Below are positions 26,047 through 35,600 of a stretch of DNA of 37,944 nucleotides, one piece after another (positions within the stretch are counted from its first letter, which is position 1; each line of letters starts with the position of its first letter). The position numbers and the translations under genes are program-made. The notes under the pieces are model-generated. The model was not told the DNA's origin. It made no database searches and saw nothing but the letters and a program-made list of their open reading frames with translations. The stretch comes from Streptosporangiales bacterium (lineage in GTDB: Bacteria; Actinomycetota; Actinomycetes; Streptosporangiales; Streptosporangiaceae), in NCBI GenBank assembly GCA_009380095.1, contig WHSL01000033.1, positions 1 through 37,944 of the forward strand, given 5' to 3'.

Positions 26047-27750
26047 TCAGGTGATGGTCCAGTGGCCGGGGAGGGAGAGGGGGCCGTGGGCGGGCAGGCC
26101 GAGGCGGGTGGCGAGGTCGGCCATGGGGCCCCAGGCGCGGAGGCGCAGGGTGGCCGCCGCGGCCGTACGGTCCTCGCTGGACTCCGGCGGGCGCAGCCGC
26201 TCCAGCGGGCCGGTCTTCGGGTACGACCGTAGCGGCGCGTCGGCGGGCAGCCCGGCCCGCTTGCGCGCCTCGTCGGCCGCCCGCTCCACCCCGCCGAGCT
26301 CGTCGACGAGCCCGTTGGCCACCGCGTCGGCGCCGGTCCAGACGCGGCCCCGGGCCAGCTCGTGCGCGCGCTCCCGGGTCATCCCGCGCCCGGCGGCGAC
26401 CTTGCCGGTGAAGTCCTCGTACACCCGGTCCATCCAGCCGTTGAGCCGCGCCCACTCGGCCTCGGTGAAGCCGAGCGAGGTGGAGAACATGCGGGCGTTC
26501 GCGCCCTCCTGGACGGAGTCCGTGCCCACGCCGATCCGGCCGAGCAGCTCGGTGATCACCGGCTTGCCGCCGAGCACGCCGATGGAACCGGTGAGCGTGC
26601 CGGGCTGCGCGACGATCGCGTCCGCACCCATGGAGACGAAGTAGCCGCCGGACGCGGCGACCACGCCCATCGACACGACGACGGGCTTGCCCGCGGCGCG
26701 CGCCTGGCCGACCTCGCGCCAGATCGTGTCGGAGGCGGTGTACGAGCCGCCGGGGCTGTCCACCCGCAGCACGATCGCCTTGACCCGGTCGTCGCGGCGC
26801 GCGGCGCGCAGCGCGGCCGCCACCGTGTCCGCGCCCATCACCGGGCCGCTGAACGGGGTGCGGTGGCTACGCCCGAGCACGATCGGCCCGGTCGCGTGGA
26901 TCAGCGCCACGACCTGCTCCCCCGGGTGCGGCAGCCGCTTGGCGAGGTTGCCGGCCGAACGCTGGTAGCGCCCCACGTACTGCAGCCTGACCTGGTCGCC
27001 GAAGCGCTTGCGGAGCCCGCCGTACACCTCGTCGCGGTAGCTGAGCTCGTCGACGAGGCCGTGCTCCAGCGCCTCGGCCGCCGTGTACGGCCCCTCGTCC
27101 ACGAGGCGCCGCACACCGTCCTCGGGGAGGCCGCGGCCCTCGGCGACCCCCACCACGACCTGCTCGGCGATGGACTCGGCGAGCCGCCCGCTGGCCTCGC
27201 GGTGCGGCTCGGTGTAGCCGGTCTGGGTGAACGTGTTGGCGGCGGTCTTGTACTCGTGCCGCTGGGTGAGCTGGTAGTCGACGCCGGCCTTCTGCAGCGT
27301 GTCGTGCAGGAAGCGCTCCTCGATCGCCACGCCGGTGAGCCCGACGTCACCCGAGGGCTGCAGGTGGATACGGCCGAACGCGGTGGCCAGATAGTACGGA
27401 AGCGTCCCGCCGCCGAGCTCGCCGAAGCTCTCCGCCCAGGCCACGGTGGGCTTGCCCGCGGCGCCGAAGTGCTTGACCGCGTCGCGGATCTCCTGCAGCT
27501 GGGCGAGGGCGATGCGGCCGCCGCCGACCTTGGCGACGAGCGCGATCACCTTGGGGTCACGCGCCGCGCGGCGCAGCCCCTCGACGATGTCGGACAGCCG
27601 GGTGCGCCGCATCGCCTGGATCGCGGCGATGGGGTCCGTCGGCGGGCCTTCGACGATCCCCTCGGTGAGGTCGAGTTCGAGGATCAGCGGCGCGTTGTGC
27701 CGCTGCCTCGCCGCAAGGAGCTGACCTACGACCTTGGACGCATCCACCAT
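26047..27750 (-). CDS. sppA: Signal peptide peptidase SppA, 67K type
   Basis: 567 residues with two tandem ClpP/crotonase-like domains, the long form of SppA. The catalytic dyad is visible: Lys168 in RHEYKTAAN of the N-terminal domain and Ser367 in VVAASGGYFVS of the C-terminal domain, corresponding to Lys209 and Ser409 of E. coli. It degrades cleaved signal peptides or other membrane-associated peptides. Unlike the E. coli enzyme, no N-terminal transmembrane segment is visible before LILELDL, so it may be cytosolic or peripheral. It lies 48 bases downstream of the DHFR-like gene on the same strand. The Shine-Dalgarno is weak. Confidence 0.93.
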   Translation of the reverse strand: MVDASKVVGQLLAARQRHNAPLILELDLTEGIVEGPPTDPIAAIQAMRRTRLSDIVEGLRRAARDPKVIALVAKVGGGRIALAQLQEIRDAVKHFGAAGKPTVAWAESFGELGGGTLPYYLATAFGRIHLQPSGDVGLTGVAIEERFLHDTLQKAGVDYQLTQRHEYKTAANTFTQTGYTEPHREASGRLAESIAEQVVVGVAEGRGLPEDGVRRLVDEGPYTAAEALEHGLVDELSYRDEVYGGLRKRFGDQVRLQYVGRYQRSAGNLAKRLPHPGEQVVALIHATGPIVLGRSHRTPFSGPVMGADTVAAALRAARRDDRVKAIVLRVDSPGGSYTASDTIWREVGQARAAGKPVVVSMGVVAASGGYFVSMGADAIVAQPGTLTGSIGVLGGKPVITELLGRIGVGTDSVQEGANARMFSTSLGFTEAEWARLNGWMDRVYEDFTGKVAAGRGMTRERAHELARGRVWTGADAVANGLVDELGGVERAADEARKRAGLPADAPLRSYPKTGPLERLRPPESSEDRTAAAATLRLRAWGPMADLATRLGLPAHGPLSLPGHWTIT

Positions 27751-27798
27751 GGGCCCACCCTACGGCCCCCGGAGCGGGCCCGGGGTTCACGCGGCCGA

Positions 27799-28347
27799 TC
27801 AGCCGGCGTCCGGCACGTAGGTCAGGTTGAGCACGCCGGTGGCGAACGTCTCCGAGCTGGCGAGCTTCAGCGGGTGCGTCGGCGTGTCCTCGAACAGCCG
27901 CTGCCCGGAGCCGACGACGATCGGGTGCACGAGCAGGTTCAGCTCGTCGAGCAGACCGTTGGCGAGCAGCCACCGTACGGTCGTCGCGGAGCCGGACATC
28001 TGCAGGTCGCCCCCGGTGATCTGCTCCTTGAGCTCCCGCAGCCGGGCCGCGACGTCACCGTTGATGAGGGTGGTGTTCTGCCACTCCGCCTTCTCCAGGG
28101 AGTTCGAGACGACGAACTTCCGGGCCTCGTTGAAGGTCGCGGCGAGCTCCGGGTCGGCGTCGGCCGTCGTCCAGTAGTCGGACCACTCGTCGTACAGCTT
28201 GCGGCCCATCAGGAGGCCCGCCGCGCTCGACAGGCCCGCCTCGACGGCGGCGCCCATCTCGTCGTTCCAGTACGGGAAGTGCCACTGGTCCGGCGCTTCG
28301 ACCACGCCGTCCACGGAAATGAAGAAACTCGAAATGATCTTGGCCAT
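27799..28347 (-). CDS. RibD C-terminal / dihydrofolate-reductase-like protein
   Basis: 182 residues. MAKIISSFFISVDGVVEAPDQW, LLMGRKLYDEWSDYW, KFVVSNSLEKAEWQNT and LLDELNLLVHPIVVGSGQRLF follow the DHFR-like domain of the RibD C-terminal family. These single-domain proteins are probably NADPH-dependent reductases; substrate unknown, and they are not true folate reductases. The ATG at 28347 has GGAGAG four bases upstream. The frame stays open far upstream, but that part overlaps the AraC gene in another frame and is not real. It lies 89 bases downstream of the AraC gene, which probably regulates it. Confidence 0.9.
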   Translation of the reverse strand: MAKIISSFFISVDGVVEAPDQWHFPYWNDEMGAAVEAGLSSAAGLLMGRKLYDEWSDYWTTADADPELAATFNEARKFVVSNSLEKAEWQNTTLINGDVAARLRELKEQITGGDLQMSGSATTVRWLLANGLLDELNLLVHPIVVGSGQRLFEDTPTHPLKLASSETFATGVLNLTYVPDAG

Positions 28348-28436
28348 GGTGCTCTCCGCTCCCCGGTCGAGGCTTCTCCGCCCGGCTCCTTCGCCAGGCC
28401 GCCGACCGGGAGGTGAGGTTAGGACGGAGCGGGCGC

Positions 28437-29138
28437 TCAGGTCTTGTACAGAAGCGACAGCGGCTCCGCCGGATCCGGATCGGTCAGCCGCGTGGCGGTC
28501 CGCCCAATGTAGCGGGTCAGCGACCTCGCGAGATGCGGCTGGTCGAAGTAGCCGAGCCGGTGGACCACGTCGCGTGCCGGCACCCCGTCCCTGATCAGCA
28601 CAGCCGCCCGCCGCGCACGGCCGATCTGCCGTACGGCGTCGCGGGTGAGCCCGGTGGCCGCGAGGAAACGCCGCTGCACGGTGCGTTCGGACACCTTTGC
28701 CGGCTCGCCGCGGAGCACCGCGGCGACGACGGGATCGGCGTCGAGAACGTCCTCCCGCACCAGCCGCCGGACGAACTCCTCGGCGTTGTCGTAGTCGGGA
28801 CGCCGCCACACCGAGCCCTTCAGCCGGAACGACCGTGGCGTCACGTCCGGGATGTCCACCTCGCCGTCGACGAGCCGCCGCACCGGCAGGTGCGGCATGG
28901 ACGCGCCGACCGCGAAGGTGATGCCGAAGAACGTGGCGCCGGCGGGCACGGGCGCGTGGGAGACCCTCGTCTCCGGCCCGCGTACGGCCGCCTCGATCCG
29001 GCCGCGGTGCTCCCAGAAGACGAGCTCCGCGTTCGCGATCGCGACCGACAGCAGCCGGCCGGCATCGCCGCTGCTGCTCCGCCACACCTGCTCGATGTAC
29101 GGCGAGTCGGACGATCGGCACTCCACCGCGAGCCCCAT
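28437..29138 (-). CDS. AraC-family transcriptional regulator
   Basis: 233 residues, short for AraC. A C-terminal double HTH is visible: VSERTVQRRFLAATGLTRDAVRQIGRAR, then IRDGVPARDVVHRLGYFDQPHLARSLTRYIG. The N-terminal half (DUF6597-like sensor in appearance) has no enzymatic motif. It is on the same strand as, and upstream of, the RibD/DHFR-like gene, and divergent from the flavin reductase gene by 46 bases; either or both may be targets. The inducer is unknown. Confidence 0.9.
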   Translation of the reverse strand: MGLAVECRSSDSPYIEQVWRSSSGDAGRLLSVAIANAELVFWEHRGRIEAAVRGPETRVSHAPVPAGATFFGITFAVGASMPHLPVRRLVDGEVDIPDVTPRSFRLKGSVWRRPDYDNAEEFVRRLVREDVLDADPVVAAVLRGEPAKVSERTVQRRFLAATGLTRDAVRQIGRARRAAVLIRDGVPARDVVHRLGYFDQPHLARSLTRYIGRTATRLTDPDPAEPLSLLYKT

Positions 29139-29184
29139 CCGGGCAGGATACGACGTTTCCCGCCGCGTTCCCTAGGCTGAGGTC

Positions 29185-29676
29185 GTGGCGATCACGGCTG
29201 GGGAGTTCACGGAGGCGGTGGGGCGGTTCGCGACCGGCGTGACGGTGGTGACCGTACGGGATGGCCGCGACGACGTGGGCGGTACGGTCAGCGCGTTCTG
29301 CTCCGTCTCCTTGGAGCCCCCGCTGGTGCTGGTCTCCCTCGCCGCCCAGGGCTATCTGGCCGAGGCCGTGCTGCGGGCGGGGACGTTCGGCCTCACCGTG
29401 CTGGCGGAGGCGCAGAAGCAGATCGCGGGGCGGTTCGCCGCGGAGGGCAGGCCGAGCGCGCGACTGCTGCTCGGCGGGGTGGCGCACCGGCGGGGTGAGC
29501 ACACCGAGGCGCTGATCGTCGAGGGCGGCACGGCCGCGCTGGAGTGCGCCGTACGGGACCGGGTCGCCGCCGGCGACCACACGCTCGTCATCGCCGAGGT
29601 GCTGGCGGTGCCGTACGTGACCGACGCCGAGCCGCTGGTGCACCTGCGGGGCCGCTACCGGGCCAAGACCCGATAG
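29185..29676 (+). CDS. Flavin reductase-like domain protein
   Basis: 163 residues. FTEAVGRFATGVTVVTVRDG, GGTVSAFCSVSLEPPLVLVSLA, FGLTVLAEAQKQIAGRFA and GDHTLVIAEVLAV are the standard blocks of the FMN-binding flavin reductase-like family. Such proteins supply reduced flavin to two-component monooxygenases or reduce small substrates with NAD(P)H. No monooxygenase partner is adjacent, so its role here is unknown. The GTG at 29185 follows GAGGT closely. It converges with the transporter binding-protein gene, 18 bases apart. Confidence 0.9.
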   Translation: MAITAGEFTEAVGRFATGVTVVTVRDGRDDVGGTVSAFCSVSLEPPLVLVSLAAQGYLAEAVLRAGTFGLTVLAEAQKQIAGRFAAEGRPSARLLLGGVAHRRGEHTEALIVEGGTAALECAVRDRVAAGDHTLVIAEVLAVPYVTDAEPLVHLRGRYRAKTR

Positions 29677-29694
29677 CGGCCCGCACGAGTCAGG

Positions 29695-30612
29695 TCAGGC
29701 GAGGCTCTTCTCCTTAAGCCAGTCACCCGCGACCGTGTCGTAGTCGTCCTTGTCGATGGCGACGCGCTCCATCAGCTTGATCAGGTCCTGGGTGGTGAGC
29801 CGCGCGGAGATCGCGTTCAGCGTGGAGCGGACCGTCTCGTTGGCGCCCTTCTTGTAGACGAGCGGGGTGACCTGCTGGGCCGAGAAGAGGTTCTTCGGGT
29901 CCTGCAGCACGACCCAGCCGTTCTTGGCGATCTGCGGGTTCGTGGTGTAGACGTTCGCCACCTGCACCTGGTCCTGGTTCAGGTTCTCCCAGGTGATCGG
30001 GCCGTCGGTGTCGAGCTCCTTGAACGACTTGAAGTCCAGCCCGTAGACCGACTCCAGGCCCTTCAGGCCCTGCTGGCGCTCCTTGAACTCCGGCGCCGCG
30101 CCGATGACCATGTTCTCGGCCACGGGCTTGAGGTCCTCGATCGTGGCGATCTTGTTCGCGTCGGCCGTCTTCTTGGTGACGGTCACCGAGTCCTTGTTCT
30201 CGGCCTTGGACGTGTTGAGAAGTTCGAGCTCGGCGGGGAGCTTCTGCTTCAGCTCGGTGACGATCTCTTCGGGGTTGGCCGCCGTGGTCTTGGGGTCGAT
30301 GAAGGCGAGCAGCGCGCCGGTGTACTCCGGCAGCACGGTGAGGCCGCCGGACTTCACCTGGTTGTAGATGACCTCTCGGCTGCCGATGTTGAGCTTGCGC
30401 TGGACCTTGACGCCCTTGGCCTCCAGGGCCTGCGCGTAGATCTCGCCGAGCAGCTGGTTCTCGGGGAAGTTCGCGGACCCGACGACGACCTGGCCGCCTT
30501 CGCCACCCCCACCGCCCTTGAGCGGGTCGCCCGAGTCCCCGCCGCCACCGCAGGCGGTCAGGGCAAGTGCCGCGGCAAGCCCGATGGCCGCGCCGCGCAG
30601 TGTGCGGATCAT
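29695..30612 (-). CDS. Quaternary-amine ABC transporter substrate-binding lipoprotein (OpuCC/ProX-like)
   Basis: 305 residues. A lipoprotein signal peptide ends in LTACGGGG, so the mature protein is anchored outside the membrane by a lipidated Cys. VVVGSANFPENQLLGEIYAQ, LPEYTGALLAF and QVANVYTTNPQI are hallmarks of the OpuAC/OpuCC family that binds choline, glycine betaine, carnitine and related quaternary amines in an aromatic box. Which ligand is bound cannot be read by eye. AAGGAG precedes the ATG with suitable spacing. It is the last gene of a four-gene operon (ATPase, permease, permease, binding protein), 47 bases after the second permease. Confidence 0.93.
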   Translation of the reverse strand: MIRTLRGAAIGLAAALALTACGGGGDSGDPLKGGGGGEGGQVVVGSANFPENQLLGEIYAQALEAKGVKVQRKLNIGSREVIYNQVKSGGLTVLPEYTGALLAFIDPKTTAANPEEIVTELKQKLPAELELLNTSKAENKDSVTVTKKTADANKIATIEDLKPVAENMVIGAAPEFKERQQGLKGLESVYGLDFKSFKELDTDGPITWENLNQDQVQVANVYTTNPQIAKNGWVVLQDPKNLFSAQQVTPLVYKKGANETVRSTLNAISARLTTQDLIKLMERVAIDKDDYDTVAGDWLKEKSLA

Positions 30613-30659
30613 CCTGATATCTCCTTCATATGGCCGGCCCTTGCCGGTCCGGTACTCGG

Positions 30660-31346
30660 TCAGGACGCCCCCGCGCCCCGGATGCCCGGCGAAACGAAGA
30701 TCCGCCGGATCAGTACGAAGAACGACTGCGTGAGCATGGCGAGCGCGATCACCAGCACAGAGCCGCCGACGACGGTCTCGTATTCCTGGCGCGCGAACCC
30801 GTCGATGATGTAGCGGCCGAGCCCGCCGAGCCCCGCGTACGCGGCCACCGTCGCCGTGGCGATCACCTGGATGGCCGCGGTCCGCACGCCGAGCAGGATC
30901 AGCGGAAGGCCCGCGGGCACCTCGACCCGGAAGAGCCGCTGGGCGCCGGTCATGCCCATGCCCTGGGCCGCGTCCTTGAGGTCGGCGTCCACCTGGCGGA
31001 TCCCGGTGAACGTGTTGACCAGCATCGGCGGAATGGCCAAGGCGATCAGCGGCACGAGGATCGGCCCGAGGCCGCCGGCGGTCACGGTCACGGCCAGGAC
31101 GACGAGCCCGAGCGTGGGCAGGGCGCGCGCCGCGTTCGCGGAGTTGAGGACCAGGTAGGCCCCCTTCCCCGTGTGCCCGGTGTACAGCCCCAGGGGCACC
31201 GCGAGCACGGCCGCGACGAGCAGCGAGATCCCGGAGTACTCCAGGTGCTCGATCAGCCGGGCGGTGATGCCGCCCTCGCCCTGCCAGTTGACGGGATCGG
31301 TGATCCACGCGATGAAGAAGCCGAGAAGGCCGACGACGCCGCTCAT
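30660..31346 (-). CDS. Quaternary-amine ABC transporter permease 2 (OpuCB/OpuCD-like)
   Basis: 228 residues with several hydrophobic spans (GISLLVAAVLAVPLGLY, LGLVVLAVTVTAGGLGPILV, SVLVIALAMLTQSFFVL). The EAA-type cytoplasmic loop reads DLKDAAQGMGMTGAQRLFRVEVP, the contact site for the ATPase. It forms half of the membrane channel with the product of the preceding gene. Its ATG overlaps the stop of that gene in an ATGA, so the two are translationally coupled. Confidence 0.93.
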   Translation of the reverse strand: MSGVVGLLGFFIAWITDPVNWQGEGGITARLIEHLEYSGISLLVAAVLAVPLGLYTGHTGKGAYLVLNSANAARALPTLGLVVLAVTVTAGGLGPILVPLIALAIPPMLVNTFTGIRQVDADLKDAAQGMGMTGAQRLFRVEVPAGLPLILLGVRTAAIQVIATATVAAYAGLGGLGRYIIDGFARQEYETVVGGSVLVIALAMLTQSFFVLIRRIFVSPGIRGAGAS

Positions 31347-32001
31347 GCCGCCCCCTCCCGCGAGCGGGACCAGGGTGTCAGGACTCGCTGGGCGATGAGC
31401 AGGACGCCGTCGGCGAGGAACGCGAGCGCCACGATCAGCACGATCCCGACGAAGATCGGCGTCGCGAAGTCACGCTGCAGGCCGTCGGTGAAGTAGTAGC
31501 CCAGCCCGCCCATGCCCATGATGGCCCCGACGCTGACCATGCTGATGTTGGACACGGTGGCGACCCGGAGCCCGGCGATGATCACGGGGACGGCGATCGG
31601 CAGCTCCACCTGCAGGAGCCGGCGCAGCCCGCCGAAGCCCATCGCCTCGGCCGCCTGCCGGACCGGCATGGGCACCGAGTTCAGCCCGTCCACCACGTTG
31701 GGGACGAGGACGGAGAGGCTGAACAGCGACAGCGGGATCATCACGGTCCAGTACGTGAGGCCGGTGATGTTGATGAACAGCATGAACAGCGCCAGCGAGG
31801 GGATCGCGTAGAGAATGCTCGTGGTCGTGAGCACCGGCGGGAACAGCCGCCGCCAGCGGACCGAGATCAGCCCCAGCGGCAGCGCCATGATCAGGCCGAG
31901 CACGACCGGGACCAGGGCGAGCAGCATGTTCTCCCCGAGGTAGCCGGCGATGTCGGGGATGTTGCGGCCGATCCAGTCCCACCGGATCAGCGGCTCCTCG
32001 T

Positions 32002-32005
<4 letters not shown>
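31343..32005 (-). CDS. Quaternary-amine ABC transporter permease 1 (OpuCB/OpuCD-like)
   Basis: 220 residues, an integral membrane protein with about six spans. VRQAAEAMGFGGLRRLLQVELPIAVPVIIAGLR is split across the EAA loop and next span, typical of the glycine betaine/proline (ProW/OpuCB) permeases. It pairs with the second permease as a heterodimeric channel. The ATG overlaps the stop of the ATPase gene by four bases (32002-32005). Confidence 0.93.
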
Positions 32006-33144
<1,139 letters not shown>

Positions 33145-33233
33145 GTGGATGGGTCCTCTCCGGCGCGGCTACAAGGTCGTCTTGGCCTGCTCGGGTCTCG
33201 CGCGGGGGCGTCCGGCGAGCATGGATCCGCCAG

Positions 33234-33239
33234 ACTCTA
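33234..33239 (-). promoter_or_regulatory. Candidate -10 box of the transporter operon
   Basis: TAGAGT on the minus strand, the same hexamer as in the echA promoter, would start transcription near 33227 and give a leader of about 83 bases to the TTG. No good -35 is seen at 16-18 bases, so an activator or another sigma factor may be needed. Part of the 268-base divergent region 33145-33412, in which I see no other feature. Confidence 0.35.
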
Positions 33240-33412
33240 CTCACCGCGCCGGACAGTTCGGCTTACCCCTCTATCCCGCATCTCCGGCCTGAAAGGTGTT
33301 CAACCCTATCGGCCCAGGTCGCCCGGGTTCCGGTCAAAGGTCACCACTCGGTTACGGTCGTGGAGCGGCGGGCTCCGTACGGGGCCCGGAACCAGGGGAA
33401 GGGCACGCGCGG

Positions 33413-34912
33413 ATGGAGTCCATCACAGAACCGGAGGATCTCGACATTCCGGCGATCTCCCGGATCGCCGCGGGCGCGGGGGTCACGCTCGACACGGGCC
33501 TCCGTGACCGGATGCGCACCCACCGCGCCACCGTCCTCGACGCGCTCACCTCCGGCGACACACCCGTGTACGGGGTCAACACCGGCATGGGCCGGCTCGC
33601 GCAACGCCGGCTCACCCTGGAGGAACAGGCCGGGCACCAGGCCCACCTGTTCACCGCGCGGGCCGTCGGCGGGCCGCCCTGGCTGCCCGAAGCGGACGCG
33701 CGGGCGGTGCTCGCGGTGAAGCTGCGCACCCTGGTGACTCAGGAGAGCGGTGCGAGCCCGGAACTCGCCGAATACGTGGCCGCGCGGCTGGGCGACGGCT
33801 TCACGCCGGCGATCCCGCGCGAGGGCAACGGCAGTGCGGGCGAGATCATCCCGCTCTGCCACGCGTTCCAGACGTTCCTCGGCCTGGGGACCGTACTCGA
33901 GGAGGGCACCGAGGTGCCGGCGGCCGAGACCCTGGCCCGCCGGGGCGTGCCGCCGGTCCGGCTCGGCCCGAAGGAGGGCATGACGCTGCTGCAGGGCTCG
34001 CCGGTGGCCACCGCGCAGGCGATCATGCGCGGCGGCGAGGCGGGGGCCGCGCTCAGGCTCCAGGTGCACGCCGCGGCCGGTACGGTCGCCGCGCTCGGCG
34101 CTCCGCGCGGCGTCTACGACCCCCGGCTGGCCGGGCCGGACGAGGTGCTCGGGGCGATGCTCGCGGCGGTCCGAAACCTCGGTGCGGGCGGGCCGGTGCG
34201 GGAGGACGTGGTGCAGGCGCCGGTGTCCGTACGGGTCGCGCCGCAGGCGCTGGCGCACGCGGCCCGTACGGTCGACGACCTCGCCGCCGCGGCGGACCGG
34301 ACGCTCGCCGCGGTCACCGACTCCCCGGCGTTCCTGGACGGGGGGTTCGTCTCCACCGGCGCGTTCCACGCCGTCGAGCTCGGCCTGCGGATGGACGCGG
34401 TGAGCGCGGCGCTGATCCACCTCGCCGAGGGGAGCGTGCAGCGGCTGCACCGCCTGCTCGACGAGCGCTTCACCGGGCTCCCGCCGCAGCTGGCCGTCGA
34501 TCCCGGCCCGCAGGCCGGGCTGATCACCACGCACAAGCGCGCGGTGGGCGAGCTGCACGCGCTGCGCGGGCTCGCGGCCCCGGCCACGCTCGGCACGATC
34601 GACACCTCCGGCGGCCAGGAGGACCTGCAGGCCTTCGCGGGCGCGGCGGGCGAACGCCTCCGCACCGTCGTACACCGGCTGGGGACGGTCACCGCCTGCG
34701 AGCTCATCGCCGCCCACCAGGCCACCGCGCTCCGCGAAGCCGACCCCCCGCCGGCACTCCGCGACCTGTACGCGACCGTGGCCCAACACGTTCCCCTGGT
34801 CACCGAGGACCGCTCCCTCGGCCCGGAGATCGAACGCCTCGCCACCATCCTCCGCACCGCCCCTCCACAAATTGGGGGAAAGATTTTCCGGCGGGTGGGC
34901 GGCTCGGCGTGA
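33413..34912 (+). CDS. Aromatic amino acid lyase (HAL/PAL) homologue lacking the MIO triad
   Basis: 499 residues, a normal HAL length. The fold is clear: VYGVNTGMG with Tyr53 (the catalytic Tyr position of HAL), KEGMTLLQGSPVATA, PVSVRVAPQ and GGQEDLQAFAG. But the MIO prosthetic-group motif, normally GASGDL, reads GSAGEI (Ser141-Ala142-Gly143), so the central Ser that must cyclise is Ala. NGTQ reads QGSP and GNFHG reads GAFHA. It therefore should not make MIO and is not an ordinary histidine or phenylalanine ammonia-lyase. MIO-independent members are known, namely ergothionase, which eliminates trimethylamine from ergothioneine. Next to a quaternary-amine importer, a betaine-type substrate is plausible; this is inference. 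The ATG at 33413 has AGGGGAAGGG nine bases upstream. Confidence 0.88.
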   Translation: MESITEPEDLDIPAISRIAAGAGVTLDTGLRDRMRTHRATVLDALTSGDTPVYGVNTGMGRLAQRRLTLEEQAGHQAHLFTARAVGGPPWLPEADARAVLAVKLRTLVTQESGASPELAEYVAARLGDGFTPAIPREGNGSAGEIIPLCHAFQTFLGLGTVLEEGTEVPAAETLARRGVPPVRLGPKEGMTLLQGSPVATAQAIMRGGEAGAALRLQVHAAAGTVAALGAPRGVYDPRLAGPDEVLGAMLAAVRNLGAGGPVREDVVQAPVSVRVAPQALAHAARTVDDLAAAADRTLAAVTDSPAFLDGGFVSTGAFHAVELGLRMDAVSAALIHLAEGSVQRLHRLLDERFTGLPPQLAVDPGPQAGLITTHKRAVGELHALRGLAAPATLGTIDTSGGQEDLQAFAGAAGERLRTVVHRLGTVTACELIAAHQATALREADPPPALRDLYATVAQHVPLVTEDRSLGPEIERLATILRTAPPQIGGKIFRRVGGSA

Positions 34913-35345
34913 GGGGTCGTCTACCTGCTGGGATGGGCGTTGACCTGGGGTTTCTGGTGCGTGCGCGGGCTGGTTGGTCGTTGGTGTGTCCGGCTGGTGG
35001 CGGCCAGTGGTGGGGGTTGCCGGCTGGTCGTGGGCCAGTGGCGGGCCGGTTCGGCGGGGTTTGCCTTGGTGGCTCGGTGTTGGCTGCGGTTCGGGCGGTT
35101 GCCGGGTTCGGCGCTGTGTTCTGAGCTGTGCGTGCGGGACTCGCGTGGCCCTGGTCGCTGCGCCCACCCTTTTTCTCCCAACCCCGATGAAACCTGCACT
35201 TAGCGGCGTCCGGGTTCTGTCAAGGGTGGCCGTAGGCCAGCACGGAGTGCCGCGTAGCGCCCTTGACGGGTTCCGGGCGTCGCCACCCTCCCTCAATCGG
35301 GGTTTGGGGAACCCCGGCAGTTTCCAGTTCAGCTGTTGACAGGTC
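34913..35345. other. Non-coding region after the HAL-like gene
   Basis: 433 bases with no gene I support; short frames here have no coding character. The first part is T/G-rich (TGGTGG-type strings). It holds the cloverleaf element at 35219-35267 and a hairpin GGGGTT ... AACCCC at 35299-35304 and 35310-35315. The visible shift from the compact GC-rich genes suggests the edge of an accessory segment. Confidence 0.6.
35219..35267. repeat. Cloverleaf-like inverted-repeat element with three C(GNA)G triloop arms
   Basis: An 8-bp closing stem, GTCAAGGG (35219-35226) with CCCTTGAC (35260-35267), encloses three consecutive small hairpins: GGCC-GTA-GGCC (35228-35238), GCAC-GGA-GTGC (35240-35250) and CGC-GTA-GCG (35251-35259). 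Only two bases are left unpaired between the arms. All three loops are GNA triplets closed by C-G, a loop class known to be unusually stable in DNA. Function unknown. Confidence 0.8.
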
Positions 35346-35600
35346 TCAGCCGACGTGGATGCCGTCGAGCATCTTGGTGGGCATCTCGCAGGCGGTGAGC
35401 AGGGCTGCCAGTTCGTCACGTTCGGCGGTGGTAATGCTGGCGTGGTCCTCGCGGAGGACGTGAAGGAGAAGGTCGAGAAGTTCACCGGTTTCCCCGCCGC
35501 GCGCGATGGTGTGGAGGTGTTTGGCGGTCGCGGGGTCCACGCGGTCGGCGAAGCGTTCGGGTAGTTCGGCCGTGAGCCGGGCCATGGTGTTCAGGTCCAT
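35346..35600 (-). CDS. Small protein, presumed immunity protein of the EndoU toxin
   Basis: 84 residues: begins MDLNTMARLTAELPERFADR, then EAL-type helices with GGETGELLDLLLHVLRE, and ends KMLDGIHVG. It is acidic, probably all alpha-helical, with no signal or membrane segment. Its ATG overlaps the stop of the EndoU gene (TAATG), so it is co-translated with the toxin. Small acidic helical proteins in this position are commonly the cognate immunity proteins of EndoU and related toxins in actinomycetes. Assignment is from position and general appearance, not a recognised domain. Confidence 0.7.
   Translation of the reverse strand: MDLNTMARLTAELPERFADRVDPATAKHLHTIARGGETGELLDLLLHVLREDHASITTAERDELAALLTACEMPTKMLDGIHVG

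Noticed and set aside
28348-29643. Upstream extension giving a 614-codon protein ending in the DHFR-like domain
   Set aside because: The extension overlaps the AraC and flavin reductase genes in other frames and is Arg/Gly-rich without a domain; the ATG at 28347 has a good ribosome site.
30613-31308. Upstream extension giving a 537-codon protein ending in the binding lipoprotein
   Set aside because: It overlaps the permease gene out of frame and would bury the lipoprotein signal peptide in the middle of a protein.
34921-35203. Short open frames of 70-90 codons on both strands
   Set aside because: Trp/Gly/Val-rich or Pro/Thr/Arg-rich products, no ribosome sites, and mutual overlap; they appear to be non-coding.
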